Shown: piece by piece, positions 25,912 through 34,443 of the stretch | Numbering within the stretch: the stretch's first letter is position 1 | Layout of the letters: the number at the start of each line of letters is the position of its first letter | Assembly: GCA_021771715.1 (NCBI GenBank) | Contig: JAETOO010000004.1 | Coordinates: 62,001-126,000, forward strand | Reading direction: 5' to 3' | DNA: 64,000 nt | Origin: Oscillospiraceae bacterium | GTDB taxonomy: Bacteria; Bacillota; Clostridia; Lachnospirales; Lachnospiraceae | Translations under genes and position numbers: made by a program | The notes under the pieces: model-generated | Seen by the model: only the letters and a program-made list of their open reading frames with translations | Databases searched by the model: none | Told to the model about the DNA's origin: nothing

Positions 25912-27270
25912 CTACTTTGCAAGAATGTCATCAATGTCATTGAGTCCGGTCAGCTGTGTGATGATGACCACGGTATCTCCCTTCCGGATCGAGTCGAGAC
26001 CGCGCGGTATGATAATCTTGCCCTTGCGGTTGATCGATGCCACCAGGATGCCCTTGCGGATCCGCAGCTCCTGCAGCGGCACATCCGTCACTCTCGACTT
26101 CTCACGGATGACAAACTCCAGCGCCTCCGCCTTGTTGTTGATGATCCTGTGCAGCGTCTCGACGTTGCTGCCCAGCGAGTTCTTCATCGACCGCACGTAC
26201 CGGATAATGTGCTCTGACGTGATGTTCTTCGGGTGGATCACCGTGTCCAGGTCGAGTTCCTGGATCACTTCGTCGAAGGTGATCCGGTTAATCTTCGTGA
26301 TCAGCTTCATCCTGCCGACCTTCTTGGCGTACAGGGAGAGCAGGATATTCTCCTCGTCGATATTCGTCAGCGCGGCAAAGCCCTCGTATCTCCCCAGGCC
26401 CTCCTCCCGCAGCAGATCGCGGTCCGTGCCGTCGCCGCAGACGATCGTCGCCTTCGGCAGGAGCTCACAGAGCTTCTCGCACCGCTTCAGATCCTTCTCG
26501 ACGAGCTTGACCCGGATCCCGGACGTCAGCAGCGTGCGCGCCAGATAGTAGGCGATCGTGCCGCCGCCGACGATCATGACGCTTTTGACCTGGTTGGTGA
26601 CAATGCCGACCTGGCGGAAGAAATCGTTCGCATCCGCTGTCGTCCCGACGATCGAGATCCGGTCCCGGGCCTGCAGCACCGTGTTGCCATCCGGGATGAT
26701 CAGCTCCTCCCCGCGCTCCACCGCGCAGATCAGGATGTCGCCCTTTGTCTTTGACGAGAGGTCGGCAAGCCGTATGTTGTCGAGGATCGACTGCTCCGGC
26801 ACGCGGAATTTCAGAAGCGCGACACGGCTCTTCGGAAACGCGTCCACATCAATCGCCGACGGGAACTTCAGCACGCGCGCGATCTCGCCCGCCGCCGCGA
26901 GCTCCGGGTTGATCACCATCGCAAGGCCGAGCTCCTCCTTGATGAAATTCAGCTCCGTGCTGTACTCCGGGTTGCGCACACGGGCGATCGTGTGGCAGTT
27001 GCCGGCCTTCTTCGCGATCAGGCAGCACAGCAAATTCAGCTCGTCCGAGCCGGTCACGGCGATCAGCAGATCCGCCGCCTCAATGCCTGCCTCCATCTGC
27101 ACCGAGTACGTCGATCCGTTTCCGACGACCCCCATAATGTCGAACTGGCTCGAAAAATCCTGCACGACCGCTTCCTTGTTGTCGATCACAGTGATATCGT
27201 TATTCTCCCTGCTCAGCTCTGCCGCCAGCGTCTGGCCGACTTTGCCGAGGCCTACGATGATGATTTTCAT
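25912..27270 (-). CDS. trkA: Trk system potassium transporter TrkA (two RCK units)
   Basis: 452 residues with two tandem RCK units: MKIIIVGLGKVGQTLAAEL at the N-terminus and a second Rossmann motif VMIVGGGTIAYYLARTLL near residue 232, each followed by RCK_C. Four RCK-type domains per pair fit classical TrkA, which gates TrkH in response to nucleotides. It starts after GGAGGAT and is transcribed from a near-consensus promoter 80 bases upstream. Confidence 0.96.
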   Translation of the reverse strand: MKIIIVGLGKVGQTLAAELSRENNDITVIDNKEAVVQDFSSQFDIMGVVGNGSTYSVQMEAGIEAADLLIAVTGSDELNLLCCLIAKKAGNCHTIARVRNPEYSTELNFIKEELGLAMVINPELAAAGEIARVLKFPSAIDVDAFPKSRVALLKFRVPEQSILDNIRLADLSSKTKGDILICAVERGEELIIPDGNTVLQARDRISIVGTTADANDFFRQVGIVTNQVKSVMIVGGGTIAYYLARTLLTSGIRVKLVEKDLKRCEKLCELLPKATIVCGDGTDRDLLREEGLGRYEGFAALTNIDEENILLSLYAKKVGRMKLITKINRITFDEVIQELDLDTVIHPKNITSEHIIRYVRSMKNSLGSNVETLHRIINNKAEALEFVIREKSRVTDVPLQELRIRKGILVASINRKGKIIIPRGLDSIRKGDTVVIITQLTGLNDIDDILAK

Positions 27271-27326
27271 AGCTTGTCATTTATCCTCCGGAAATTTACA
27301 CAAGTTTATCCGCTGAAATACAGAAA

Positions 27327-27353
27327 CGGTACATGCTGCCGGAGCATATACCG
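27327..27353 (-). promoter_or_regulatory. Hairpin at the 5' end of the trkA-trkH mRNA
   Basis: CGGTA-ATGCT and AGCAT-TACCG arms (one mismatch each side) around CCGGC begin within a few bases of the predicted transcription start. In the minus-strand direction the stem is followed by TTTCTGTATTT. It could be a transcript-stabilising 5' stem or an attenuator. Confidence 0.5.
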
Positions 27354-27359
27354 TCTTGT

Positions 27360-27388
27360 ATTATATAGAAGTGCGCAGTATTTTTCAA
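27360..27388 (-). promoter_or_regulatory. trkA-trkH promoter
   Basis: Minus-strand TTGAAA, 17-bp spacer, perfect TATAAT. One of the strongest matches to the housekeeping sigma consensus in the window. Confidence 0.85.
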
Positions 27389-27416
27389 GAGTAAACGTCG
27401 ATTTCTGTGGTTTCTG

Positions 27417-28613
27417 TCACCCCCGCGCTCCGAAATACTCCTCTGCCAGCTTTGCGAACTGCGGAAGGGATCTTGTGATCTTCTCGTAGGAGACGCAGTA
27501 GGCGAGGCGGACGTAGCCGGGGCAGGCGAAGGAGGTGCCGGGGACCATCAGGATGTTGTACTTCTTCGCGGCTGCGACGAAGTCCTGCTCGTTCGGGACC
27601 GGCGATTTCAGCCAGAGGTAGAAGGCGCCTTCCGGCTTCACGCAGGTAAAGCCCAGGGAGGTGAGGCCCTCATAGAGTGCCTTCCGGTTCCGGTCGTAGT
27701 ATGCGAGGTCGACCTTCGCGTCGACGCAGCGCGCGACGGCGAGCTGGATCAGCGACGGAGCGTTCACGCAGCCGCTGATGCGGTTCGCGATCGTCGCCGC
27801 GGCGATCGTGTCCGCGCTGTCCTCCACCTCATCCGGGATCACGACATAGCCGATCCGCTCGCCGGGAAGCGACAGGGATTTGCTGTACGAGTAGACCACC
27901 ATCGTATTCGCATAGTATTTTGTGACAAACGGCACCTTCGCGCCGTCAAACGCCAGCTCCCGGTACGGCTCGTCGGAGAGGAGGTAGATCGCATGGCCGT
28001 ACTCCTGCTGCTTGCGCTCCAGGATCGCGGCCAGCGCGCGGATCGTCTCCTCCGGGTAGACGACACCGGTCGGGTTGTGCGGGTTGTTGATGATCACGGC
28101 CTTTGTCTTCTCGCTCAGCTTCGCCTCGAAGTCCGCAAGGTTCGGCCGGAAGCTCCCGACATCCGGCGCTACCTCGACGAGCACGCCGTCATAGTTGCGC
28201 ACGTACGCGCCGTACTCGAGAAAATAGGGGGCAAAGACGATGACCTCCTCTCCCGGATTCACGAGCGTCTTCAGGCAGACATTCAAGGCGCTGCCCGCAC
28301 CGACCGTCATAATCAGATTGTGCTCCGCAAAGTGCGTGCCAAAGCGGCCGTTCAGCTCGTCGGCGATCGCCTTGCGCACCTGCTCGAAGCCCGCGTTGCT
28401 CATGTAACCGTGCACCACGACCGGGTCCTCCTCGTCGAGGATCTCCTTGATCGCATCCTTGAGCTTTGCCGGTGCCGGCACATTCGGGTTGCCCAGACTG
28501 AAATCGTAGACGTTCTCCGGTCCGTACTCGGCCGCCAGCCGCCTGCCCTCCTCGAACATCATGCGGATCGCGGAATTGTTCTTCAGGTACGGCTTCATCT
28601 TCTCTGCTATCAT
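27417..28613 (-). CDS. Pyridoxal-phosphate-dependent aminotransferase (class I, aspartate type)
   Basis: 398 residues of fold-type I aminotransferase. Seen: YDFSLGNPNVPAP at the N-terminus, NNPHNPTGVVYPEE (PLP-ring contact Asn), LSDEPYRELAFD (Asp for the pyridine N) and the lysine in VVYSYSKSLSLPGERIGYV. Closest to MalY/AspC-like aminotransferases used in aspartate or aromatic transamination; the exact substrate is not determined. ATG 28613 follows GGAGGAATACGAGT; an in-frame ATG at 28667 lacks a site. Confidence 0.92.
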   Translation of the reverse strand: MIAEKMKPYLKNNSAIRMMFEEGRRLAAEYGPENVYDFSLGNPNVPAPAKLKDAIKEILDEEDPVVVHGYMSNAGFEQVRKAIADELNGRFGTHFAEHNLIMTVGAGSALNVCLKTLVNPGEEVIVFAPYFLEYGAYVRNYDGVLVEVAPDVGSFRPNLADFEAKLSEKTKAVIINNPHNPTGVVYPEETIRALAAILERKQQEYGHAIYLLSDEPYRELAFDGAKVPFVTKYYANTMVVYSYSKSLSLPGERIGYVVIPDEVEDSADTIAAATIANRISGCVNAPSLIQLAVARCVDAKVDLAYYDRNRKALYEGLTSLGFTCVKPEGAFYLWLKSPVPNEQDFVAAAKKYNILMVPGTSFACPGYVRLAYCVSYEKITRSLPQFAKLAEEYFGARG

Positions 28614-28752
28614 ACTCGTATTCCTCCCTCTGTCCATTTCGGCGCTTACAAGCGAAATCCCGCGCAAAATGGCAAAATTCTTGCTTCCAGTTTATCCGGA
28701 TCAGGCTGCGCATAAGGAAACTGCGCTGCGCACGCTCCTGCGCGGCCGCTTC

Positions 28753-29190
28753 TTATCTGCACAGCTCCGCGACTACCTGGTTGATCACCTTACCGTCCGC
28801 CTTGCCCTTGAGCTCAGCCATGACCGCCTTCATGATCGCTCCCTTGTTCTTCGTCGCGAGCAGGTCCGCGAACTGCGCGGTCAAAATCGCCTTCACCTCG
28901 TCGGCGGAGAGCAGCTTCGGCGCATACGCCGCGATCACATCGTAGCGGAACTGATACTCCGCCTTCAGATCTGCGCGCGCGTCCGGGCAGGTGTCGATCT
29001 GCTCCTTCACGGTCTTCAGCTCTTTGAGGATCACGCGGTCCACCATCTCCTCCGGAATGTCGTCCCGGCAGCCTGCGTCGATCGCAGCCTTCTTCACCGC
29101 GGAGACCAAAGAGGAGATTGCCTCCTTCCTCGGCTTGTCCTTCGCCTTCATCGCTGCCACCATATCGGTTCTCAATGCTTCAATATTCAT
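28753..29190 (-). CDS. GatB/YqeY domain protein
   Basis: 145 residues, all helical, matching the stand-alone YqeY family (KAIDAGCRDD and AILTAQFADLLATKNKGAIMKAVMAELKGKADGKVINQVV near the C-terminus). It resembles the tRNA-binding tail of the GatB amidotransferase subunit; the role of the free form is uncertain. The start follows AAGGAGGAAG. It lies between rpoD and the aminotransferase on the same strand. Confidence 0.93.
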   Translation of the reverse strand: MNIEALRTDMVAAMKAKDKPRKEAISSLVSAVKKAAIDAGCRDDIPEEMVDRVILKELKTVKEQIDTCPDARADLKAEYQFRYDVIAAYAPKLLSADEVKAILTAQFADLLATKNKGAIMKAVMAELKGKADGKVINQVVAELCR

Positions 29191-29326
29191 CCTTCTTCCT
29201 CCTTACATATCATAATTCCTTTTCCCGGCGCTCACCACCGCCAAATATCGCTGCCTGGCTCGTTACCCGCGGGAATAAGGAATGCCCACAGATCGCTCCG
29301 CGGGCAAATTCCAAACAGGGCATGTA

Positions 29327-30454
29327 CTAATTCAGGAAATCCTTCAGCCGTTTGCTCCGTGACGGGTGGCGCAGCTTGCGCAGCGCCTTCGCCTCGATCT
29401 GGCGGATACGCTCACGGGTGACGTTGAACTCCTTGCCGACCTCCTCGAGGGTGCGCGCCCTGCCGTCGATCAGGCCGAAGCGCAGCTGGATCACCTGGCG
29501 CTCGCGGTCGGTCAGCGACTCGAGCGCGGCGCTCAGCTCCTCGCGCAGCATCGAGAACGCCGCCGAGTCCGCCGGGGACAGCGCGGTGTCATCCTCGATG
29601 AAATCTCCGAGGTGGGAGTCGTCCTCCTCGCCGATCGGAGTGTCCAGCGATACCGGGTCGCGCGAAATCTTGAGCACCTCGCGCACACGGCTGACCGGGA
29701 CGCCCAGACGGGACGCCACCTCCTCCGGGGTCGGCTCGCGGCCGAGCTCCTGCAGCAGCGTGCGCGTCATGCGCAGTGTCTTGTTGATCGTCTCGACCAT
29801 ATGTACCGGGACGCGGATCGTCCTCCCGGTGTCCGCGATGCCGCGGGTGATCGCCTGACGGATCCACCAGGTCGCATACGTGCTGAACTTGTAGCCCTTT
29901 GTATAGTCAAACTTGTCCACGGCCTTCATCAGGCCCATGTTGCCCTCCTGGATCAGATCCAGAAACGGCATTCCTCTCCCTACATACTTCTTGGCAATAC
30001 TTACTACCAGACGAAGGTTCGCTTCGGTCAGCTTTTTCTTGGCTTCTTCATCGCCCTGCTCTACTCTTTTGGCCAGCTCAACTTCTTCGTCACCGGACAG
30101 CAGCGGTACGTTGCCGATCTCCTTGAGGTACATTCTTACCGGATCCTCGGTGCTGACTCCTTCTAAAATGTCGACATCGTTGATCAGCTCGATTTCCTCA
30201 TTTTCCGACAGCAGAATATCCTCCTCGGACTCCAAAAGCATGTCATCCGGCATGTCCTCCGGGGATTTGCCCTGCAGAATATCGACGTGGTTCTTCTCGA
30301 GATATTCGAGCACCATGTCAATCTTCGCGTCATTCAGCTCCATCCCGTTAAACGCATTCAGAATCTCATCGTATTCCAATGTATTCCTCTTCGTCTTTGC
30401 CAATGCTTTCAGGCTTTCCAGAGTCTTTAAAAACTGCTCCTGTACTTCATTCAT
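29327..30454 (-). CDS. rpoD: RNA polymerase primary sigma factor (sigma-70/SigA)
   Basis: 375 residues, the usual length of Gram-positive SigA. Region 1.1 is at the N-terminus, then 1.2 ([18 protein letters not shown]), 2.1-2.4 ([43 protein letters not shown]), region 3, and the helix-turn-helix of region 4 ([30 protein letters not shown]). Two overlapping promoters lie directly upstream. dnaG, often beside rpoD, is not in the window. Confidence 0.98.
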   Translation of the reverse strand: MNEVQEQFLKTLESLKALAKTKRNTLEYDEILNAFNGMELNDAKIDMVLEYLEKNHVDILQGKSPEDMPDDMLLESEEDILLSENEEIELINDVDILEGVSTEDPVRMYLKEIGNVPLLSGDEEVELAKRVEQGDEEAKKKLTEANLRLVVSIAKKYVGRGMPFLDLIQEGNMGLMKAVDKFDYTKGYKFSTYATWWIRQAITRGIADTGRTIRVPVHMVETINKTLRMTRTLLQELGREPTPEEVASRLGVPVSRVREVLKISRDPVSLDTPIGEEDDSHLGDFIEDDTALSPADSAAFSMLREELSAALESLTDRERQVIQLRFGLIDGRARTLEEVGKEFNVTRERIRQIEAKALRKLRHPSRSKRLKDFLN

Positions 30455-30481
30455 GAATGCACTCTCTCCTCAAAAAAAATC

Positions 30482-30520
30482 ATTACACCCTAACATATCA
30501 TTTTTGTCAAACGCTGTCAA
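30482..30520 (-). promoter_or_regulatory. Two overlapping promoters of rpoD
   Basis: Two TTGACA boxes ten bases apart each have a -10 at exactly 17 bp: TTGACA (30515-30520) with TATGTT (30492-30497), and TTGACA (30505-30510) with TGTAAT (30482-30487). The starts of transcription would be ten bases apart. Confidence 0.75.
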
Positions 30521-30550
30521 TGCCCGCCGCGCAGCGTTGCCAATCTATCT

Positions 30551-32206
30551 TTACAGATCGCCCGATGTGCCCAGAAGCGGCGTCTCCATTCCGCGCAGGG
30601 AGATCACCGGGCCGCCCGTGTGCTCGATGTACGCACGGGTGATCCGGACCTTGCCGATGTTGTCGTCCTTTGGAATCTCATACATGATATCCAGCATGAA
30701 TTCCTCGAGAATCGCCCGCAGCGCCCGCGCGCCGGTCTTCTTCTCCAGAGCGCGCTCCGCGATCGCCTCGAGCGCCCCGTCGTCGAACGAAAGCTCTACC
30801 TCGTCGAGCGCGAGCAGCTTCTGGTACTGCCGGATAATCGCATTCTTCGGCTCCCGCAGAATCTGCACCAGCGATTCCTTCGTGAGCCCCTGCAGCGTGA
30901 AAATCACCGGAAGCCTGCCGATGAACTCCGGGATCATGCCGAAGCTCCGGATGTCCTCGACCGTCACCTTCGCGAGCAGATCCGGGTCGTCGTCGTACTT
31001 GTCCTTCAGATCCGCCAGGAAACCGATGGAGGCCTGCTTGTTCAGCCGCTCCTTGATGATGTCCTCCAGTCCCGGGAACGCGCCGCCACAGATGAACAGG
31101 ATGTTCTTCGTGTTCACCGTCGTCATCGGCACCATCGCATTCTTGTTCGTCGCCCCGACCGGCACCTCGATCTCGCTACCCTCCAAGAGCTTGAGCATCC
31201 CCTGCTGCACCGACTCACCGCTGACATCCCGCTGAGTCGCGTTCTTCTTTTTTGCGATCTTGTCGATCTCGTCGATGAACACGATTCCCTGCTCCGCGCG
31301 GTCCACATCGTCGTCCGCCGCCGCAAGCAGCCGCGAGAGCACGCTCTCGATATCGTCCCCGATGTACCCGGCCTCGGTCAGCGAGGTCGCGTCGGCAATC
31401 GCAAGCGGGACGTCCAGCAGCTTCGCGAGCGTTTTCACCAGGTACGTCTTGCCGCTCCCGGTCGGCCCGATCATCAGCATGTTCGATTTCTCGATCTCGA
31501 CCCCGTCCGACTCGTCCGCGGCGATCCGCTTGTAGTGGTTGTAGACCGCGACGGACATCACCTTTTTCGCGTGCTCCTGTCCGATCACGTACTCATCCAG
31601 GCTCGCCTTGATCCGGTGCGGCGCCGGGATCGACTTGATGTCAAATACCTTCTTCGGCCCGCCCTCCTGCGGCTTTTTCCGCTTCACCCGCTGCTGGCCC
31701 TGCATGCCGCCGAAAATGCTGCCCAGGTTGATCATGTGGATGTTCGGTATCCCGGGGCCGCTCTTTTTTCCGTCCGCGTCGTCCGGCTTCTTCTTGCCGT
31801 CCTCCGGCTCCTCCTGTTTCGACGCGCCTGCTCCGCGCTCTGTCGTCTGTCCCTGAGCCGGTTTCTGCGCCGACTGCACCTCCACCGTCATCCCCGCAAG
31901 GCCCATCCGCGAGAGCAGCTGCATCAGCTCCTCCATGCTGCCTGCGCCTGCCACATCCCCGTAGGAGATCCCCGCGGACTGCACCGTATCGAACGCCTTC
32001 TGCATGCAGTCCGGGCAGACGAGCAGCCCGCCCGGCAGCTCTACCAGCTTGCCCGTCCTGCTCTCCGGTCTCCTGCAGAGCACACAGAAGCGCTCATATT
32101 CCGTCTCCCCGTGCCCGCTTTGCGCCTCCTCCTGCGCAGTCACAGCCTGCCGCTCTCCGGCATCCGTTCCATCCGTCACCATTGTGTCCCTCGTCTTGTC
32201 GTCCAT
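30551..32206 (-). CDS. clpX: ClpX-like AAA+ unfoldase with extended N-terminus
   Basis: 551 residues against ~420 for typical ClpX. A zinc-binding domain (CVLC...CPDC, residues ~41-70) is followed by a long charged Gln/Glu/Lys-rich linker (to ~residue 180), then the AAA+ core: Walker A IGPTGSGKTYL, pore loop GYIG, Walker B GIVFIDEIDK and sensor/Arg finger EFIGRLP. The IGF loop that docks on ClpP is present (ASIGFLADL), so ClpP interaction is expected. The RKH loop of standard ClpX is not seen; that place reads GATNKNAMVP. It may be a second ClpX paralogue; no clpP or tig gene is adjacent. Confidence 0.88.
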   Translation of the reverse strand: MDDKTRDTMVTDGTDAGERQAVTAQEEAQSGHGETEYERFCVLCRRPESRTGKLVELPGGLLVCPDCMQKAFDTVQSAGISYGDVAGAGSMEELMQLLSRMGLAGMTVEVQSAQKPAQGQTTERGAGASKQEEPEDGKKKPDDADGKKSGPGIPNIHMINLGSIFGGMQGQQRVKRKKPQEGGPKKVFDIKSIPAPHRIKASLDEYVIGQEHAKKVMSVAVYNHYKRIAADESDGVEIEKSNMLMIGPTGSGKTYLVKTLAKLLDVPLAIADATSLTEAGYIGDDIESVLSRLLAAADDDVDRAEQGIVFIDEIDKIAKKKNATQRDVSGESVQQGMLKLLEGSEIEVPVGATNKNAMVPMTTVNTKNILFICGGAFPGLEDIIKERLNKQASIGFLADLKDKYDDDPDLLAKVTVEDIRSFGMIPEFIGRLPVIFTLQGLTKESLVQILREPKNAIIRQYQKLLALDEVELSFDDGALEAIAERALEKKTGARALRAILEEFMLDIMYEIPKDDNIGKVRITRAYIEHTGGPVISLRGMETPLLGTSGDL

Positions 32207-32353
32207 GTATGTTCCCCGTTTTATTCCATCTGTCTGTCAATATACTGTATCGCTCCGGGCGGTGCGAAGCCTGGCCCGCTGCTCACAAGAATCCATGCGC
32301 GCAATTTCCTGCCTGCCCGATTCCACAGGTCAGACGATCCGCCGCAGCCTGCG

Positions 32354-34180
32354 TCACTCCACCGTCACCGACTTCGCCAGATTCCTCGGCTTATCCACAT
32401 CGCACCCCTTTCCGAGCGCCACGTAGTAGCCGAACAGCTGCAGCGGAATCACGGCCAGCGAGTTCGTGAAATATTTGTTTGTCTGCGGAATGTAGATCAC
32501 ATAATCCGCCGCCTTCTCGACCGCGGTGTTGCCCTCATTCGTCACTGCCAGCAGAAAGGCTCCCCGCGTCTTGACCTCGACCATGTTGCTGATCGTCTTC
32601 TTGTAGAGATCCTCCTGGGTCAGCACCGCCGCAACCAGCGTCCCGTCCTCGATCAGCGAGATGGTCCCGTGCTTCAGCTCACCCGCCGCGTACGCCTCGG
32701 AGTGGATGTAGGAGATCTCCTTGAGCTTTAAGGAGCCCTCCAGCGAGATCGCGTAGTCGAGCCCCCTTCCGATAAAGAAGACGTCCTTCGCCGCCACATA
32801 GCGGTTCGCAAAGCGCTGCAGCTTCTCCTTGTGGTCGAGCAGCAGCTCGATCTGCTGCGGCAGACGCCGAAGGTCCAGAAGCATGCCCGCAAGCTCCTCC
32901 TCCGTCACGGTCCCGCGCGCCTTGGCAAACCGCATCGCGAGCAGGTACTCCGCGATCAGCTGCGTGCTGTACGCCTTCGTCGTCGCGACCGCGATCTCCG
33001 GCCCTGCCCAGGTGTACATCACATTGTCCGCCTCGCGCGCGATCGAGCTGCCGACCACGTTCACGATGCCGAGCACGCGCACACCGGCCTCCTTCGCCAT
33101 GCGCAGCGCCGCCAGGGTGTCTGCCGTCTCCCCGGACTGGCTGACCACGATCACCATCGTCCCCTCGTCCAGAATCGGATTGCGGTAGCGGAACTCGGAG
33201 GCCAGATCGACCTCGACCGGGATCCGCGCCAGCCCCTCAAACACGTACTTCGCCGTGACTCCCGTGTGGTACGCCGACCCGCACGCCACGATGTACAGCC
33301 GCTTCACCGCGCGGATCTCCTCGTCGGTCATCCCGAGCTCCTCGATCTCAATCCGGTCCTCCCGGATCCGCGGATTTAAGGTGTCCAGCACCGCCCGCGG
33401 CTGCTCATAGATCTCCTTCAGCATGAAATGCTCGTAGCCCGCCTTCTCCGCAGCGGAGACATCCCACTCGATCGTCGTCGCCTGCTTCTCGATCGGGTCC
33501 TGGTCAATCGTGAAGAATGCGAGCTCCTGATCCGTCATCCGGACGATCTCCTCGTTCTGGATGAAATAGACATCCCGCGTGTATTTCAGAATCGCCGGCA
33601 CATCCGACGCGATCAGGCAGCCGTGAGCCGAGCGCCCGGCGATCAGCGGACTGTCCTTGCGCACGGCGTACAGCTCTCCCGGATGATCCCGGAACAGGAT
33701 GCCGAGCGCGTAGGAACCCTCGACGCGGTGCATCATCTTCGTGATCGCCTCCATCGGATCCCCCTTATAGTAGTAGTCCAGCAGATGCGCGATGACCTCG
33801 GTGTCGGTCTCTGATGCGAACTTGTAGCCCTTGCCCGCGAGCATTTTTTTCAGCTTCAGGTAGTTCTCGATGATCCCGTTGTGCACGACGGCGATCGACT
33901 CCGCCTCGTTAAAATGCGGGTGGGCGTTTTTATCGGACGGAACCCCGTGCGTCGCCCAGCGCGTGTGCCCGATCCCGCAGACCCCCGGAAGCTTCGCCCC
34001 GTCGTGCGTCAGCTCGCGCAGGATCTTCAATCGTCCGCGCGCCTTGGCATACTGCAGCTTCTCTCCGTCGTACACTGCCATCCCCGCCGAGTCATACCCC
34101 CGGTACTCCAGCTTGTCGAGCCCGTCGAGCAGAATCGGCGCTGCCTGCTCTGTTCCGATATATCCAACAATTCCACACAT
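32354..34180 (-). CDS. glmS: Glutamine-fructose-6-phosphate aminotransferase (isomerizing)
   Basis: 608 residues, full length. The N-terminal nucleophile is Cys2 (MCGIVGYIG), with glutaminase residues in GIGHTRWATHG and HNGIIENY. Two SIS isomerase domains follow, including the sugar-phosphate motif VSQSGETADTLAALR, and the C-terminal PRNLAKSVTVE. It makes glucosamine-6-phosphate, the first step toward UDP-GlcNAc for peptidoglycan and amino sugars, and lies at the end of the polysaccharide locus. Its upstream spacer is filled by 34-bp repeats and has no glmS ribozyme that I can recognise. Confidence 0.97.
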   Translation of the reverse strand: MCGIVGYIGTEQAAPILLDGLDKLEYRGYDSAGMAVYDGEKLQYAKARGRLKILRELTHDGAKLPGVCGIGHTRWATHGVPSDKNAHPHFNEAESIAVVHNGIIENYLKLKKMLAGKGYKFASETDTEVIAHLLDYYYKGDPMEAITKMMHRVEGSYALGILFRDHPGELYAVRKDSPLIAGRSAHGCLIASDVPAILKYTRDVYFIQNEEIVRMTDQELAFFTIDQDPIEKQATTIEWDVSAAEKAGYEHFMLKEIYEQPRAVLDTLNPRIREDRIEIEELGMTDEEIRAVKRLYIVACGSAYHTGVTAKYVFEGLARIPVEVDLASEFRYRNPILDEGTMVIVVSQSGETADTLAALRMAKEAGVRVLGIVNVVGSSIAREADNVMYTWAGPEIAVATTKAYSTQLIAEYLLAMRFAKARGTVTEEELAGMLLDLRRLPQQIELLLDHKEKLQRFANRYVAAKDVFFIGRGLDYAISLEGSLKLKEISYIHSEAYAAGELKHGTISLIEDGTLVAAVLTQEDLYKKTISNMVEVKTRGAFLLAVTNEGNTAVEKAADYVIYIPQTNKYFTNSLAVIPLQLFGYYVALGKGCDVDKPRNLAKSVTVE

Positions 34181-34234
34181 AATTTCTATGATTCCTTTCT
34201 GACTTTCCGCCGCGGCCGCCTTCCCGCCTCACTG

Positions 34235-34443
34235 CGGATTGCTGTCGCTTCACCGCCTCCCAGTACCGCGGATTACTGTCGCTTCACCGCCTCCCAGTAC
34301 CCCGGATTACTGTCGCTTCGCCGCCTCCCGGCACCGCGGATTACTGTCGCTTCGCCGCCTCCCAGTATCCCGGATTACTGTCGCTTCGCTACCTCCCGCA
34401 CCGCGGATTACTGTCGCTTCGCCGCCTCCCAGTACCCCGGATT
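34235..34443 (-). repeat. 34-bp tandem repeats copied from the 3' end of a glycosyltransferase gene
   Basis: CGGATT marks unit starts at 34235, 34269, 34303, 34337, 34371, 34404 and 34438: five periods of 34 and one of 33. The unit nearest the gene is coding (PGYWEAAKRQ plus stop codon); the others repeat it in the spacer between that gene and glmS with a few substitutions. There are no spacers, so it is not a CRISPR array. Confidence 0.9.

Noticed and set aside
30620-32731. 703-codon plus-strand frame
   Set aside because: Antisense to clpX and the end of glmS; Arg/His/Leu-rich composition typical of shadow frames in high-GC DNA.
34235-34443. Regular 34-bp repeats resembling a CRISPR array
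   Set aside because: Units follow each other without spacers, contain coding sequence and a stop codon, and no cas gene is near.
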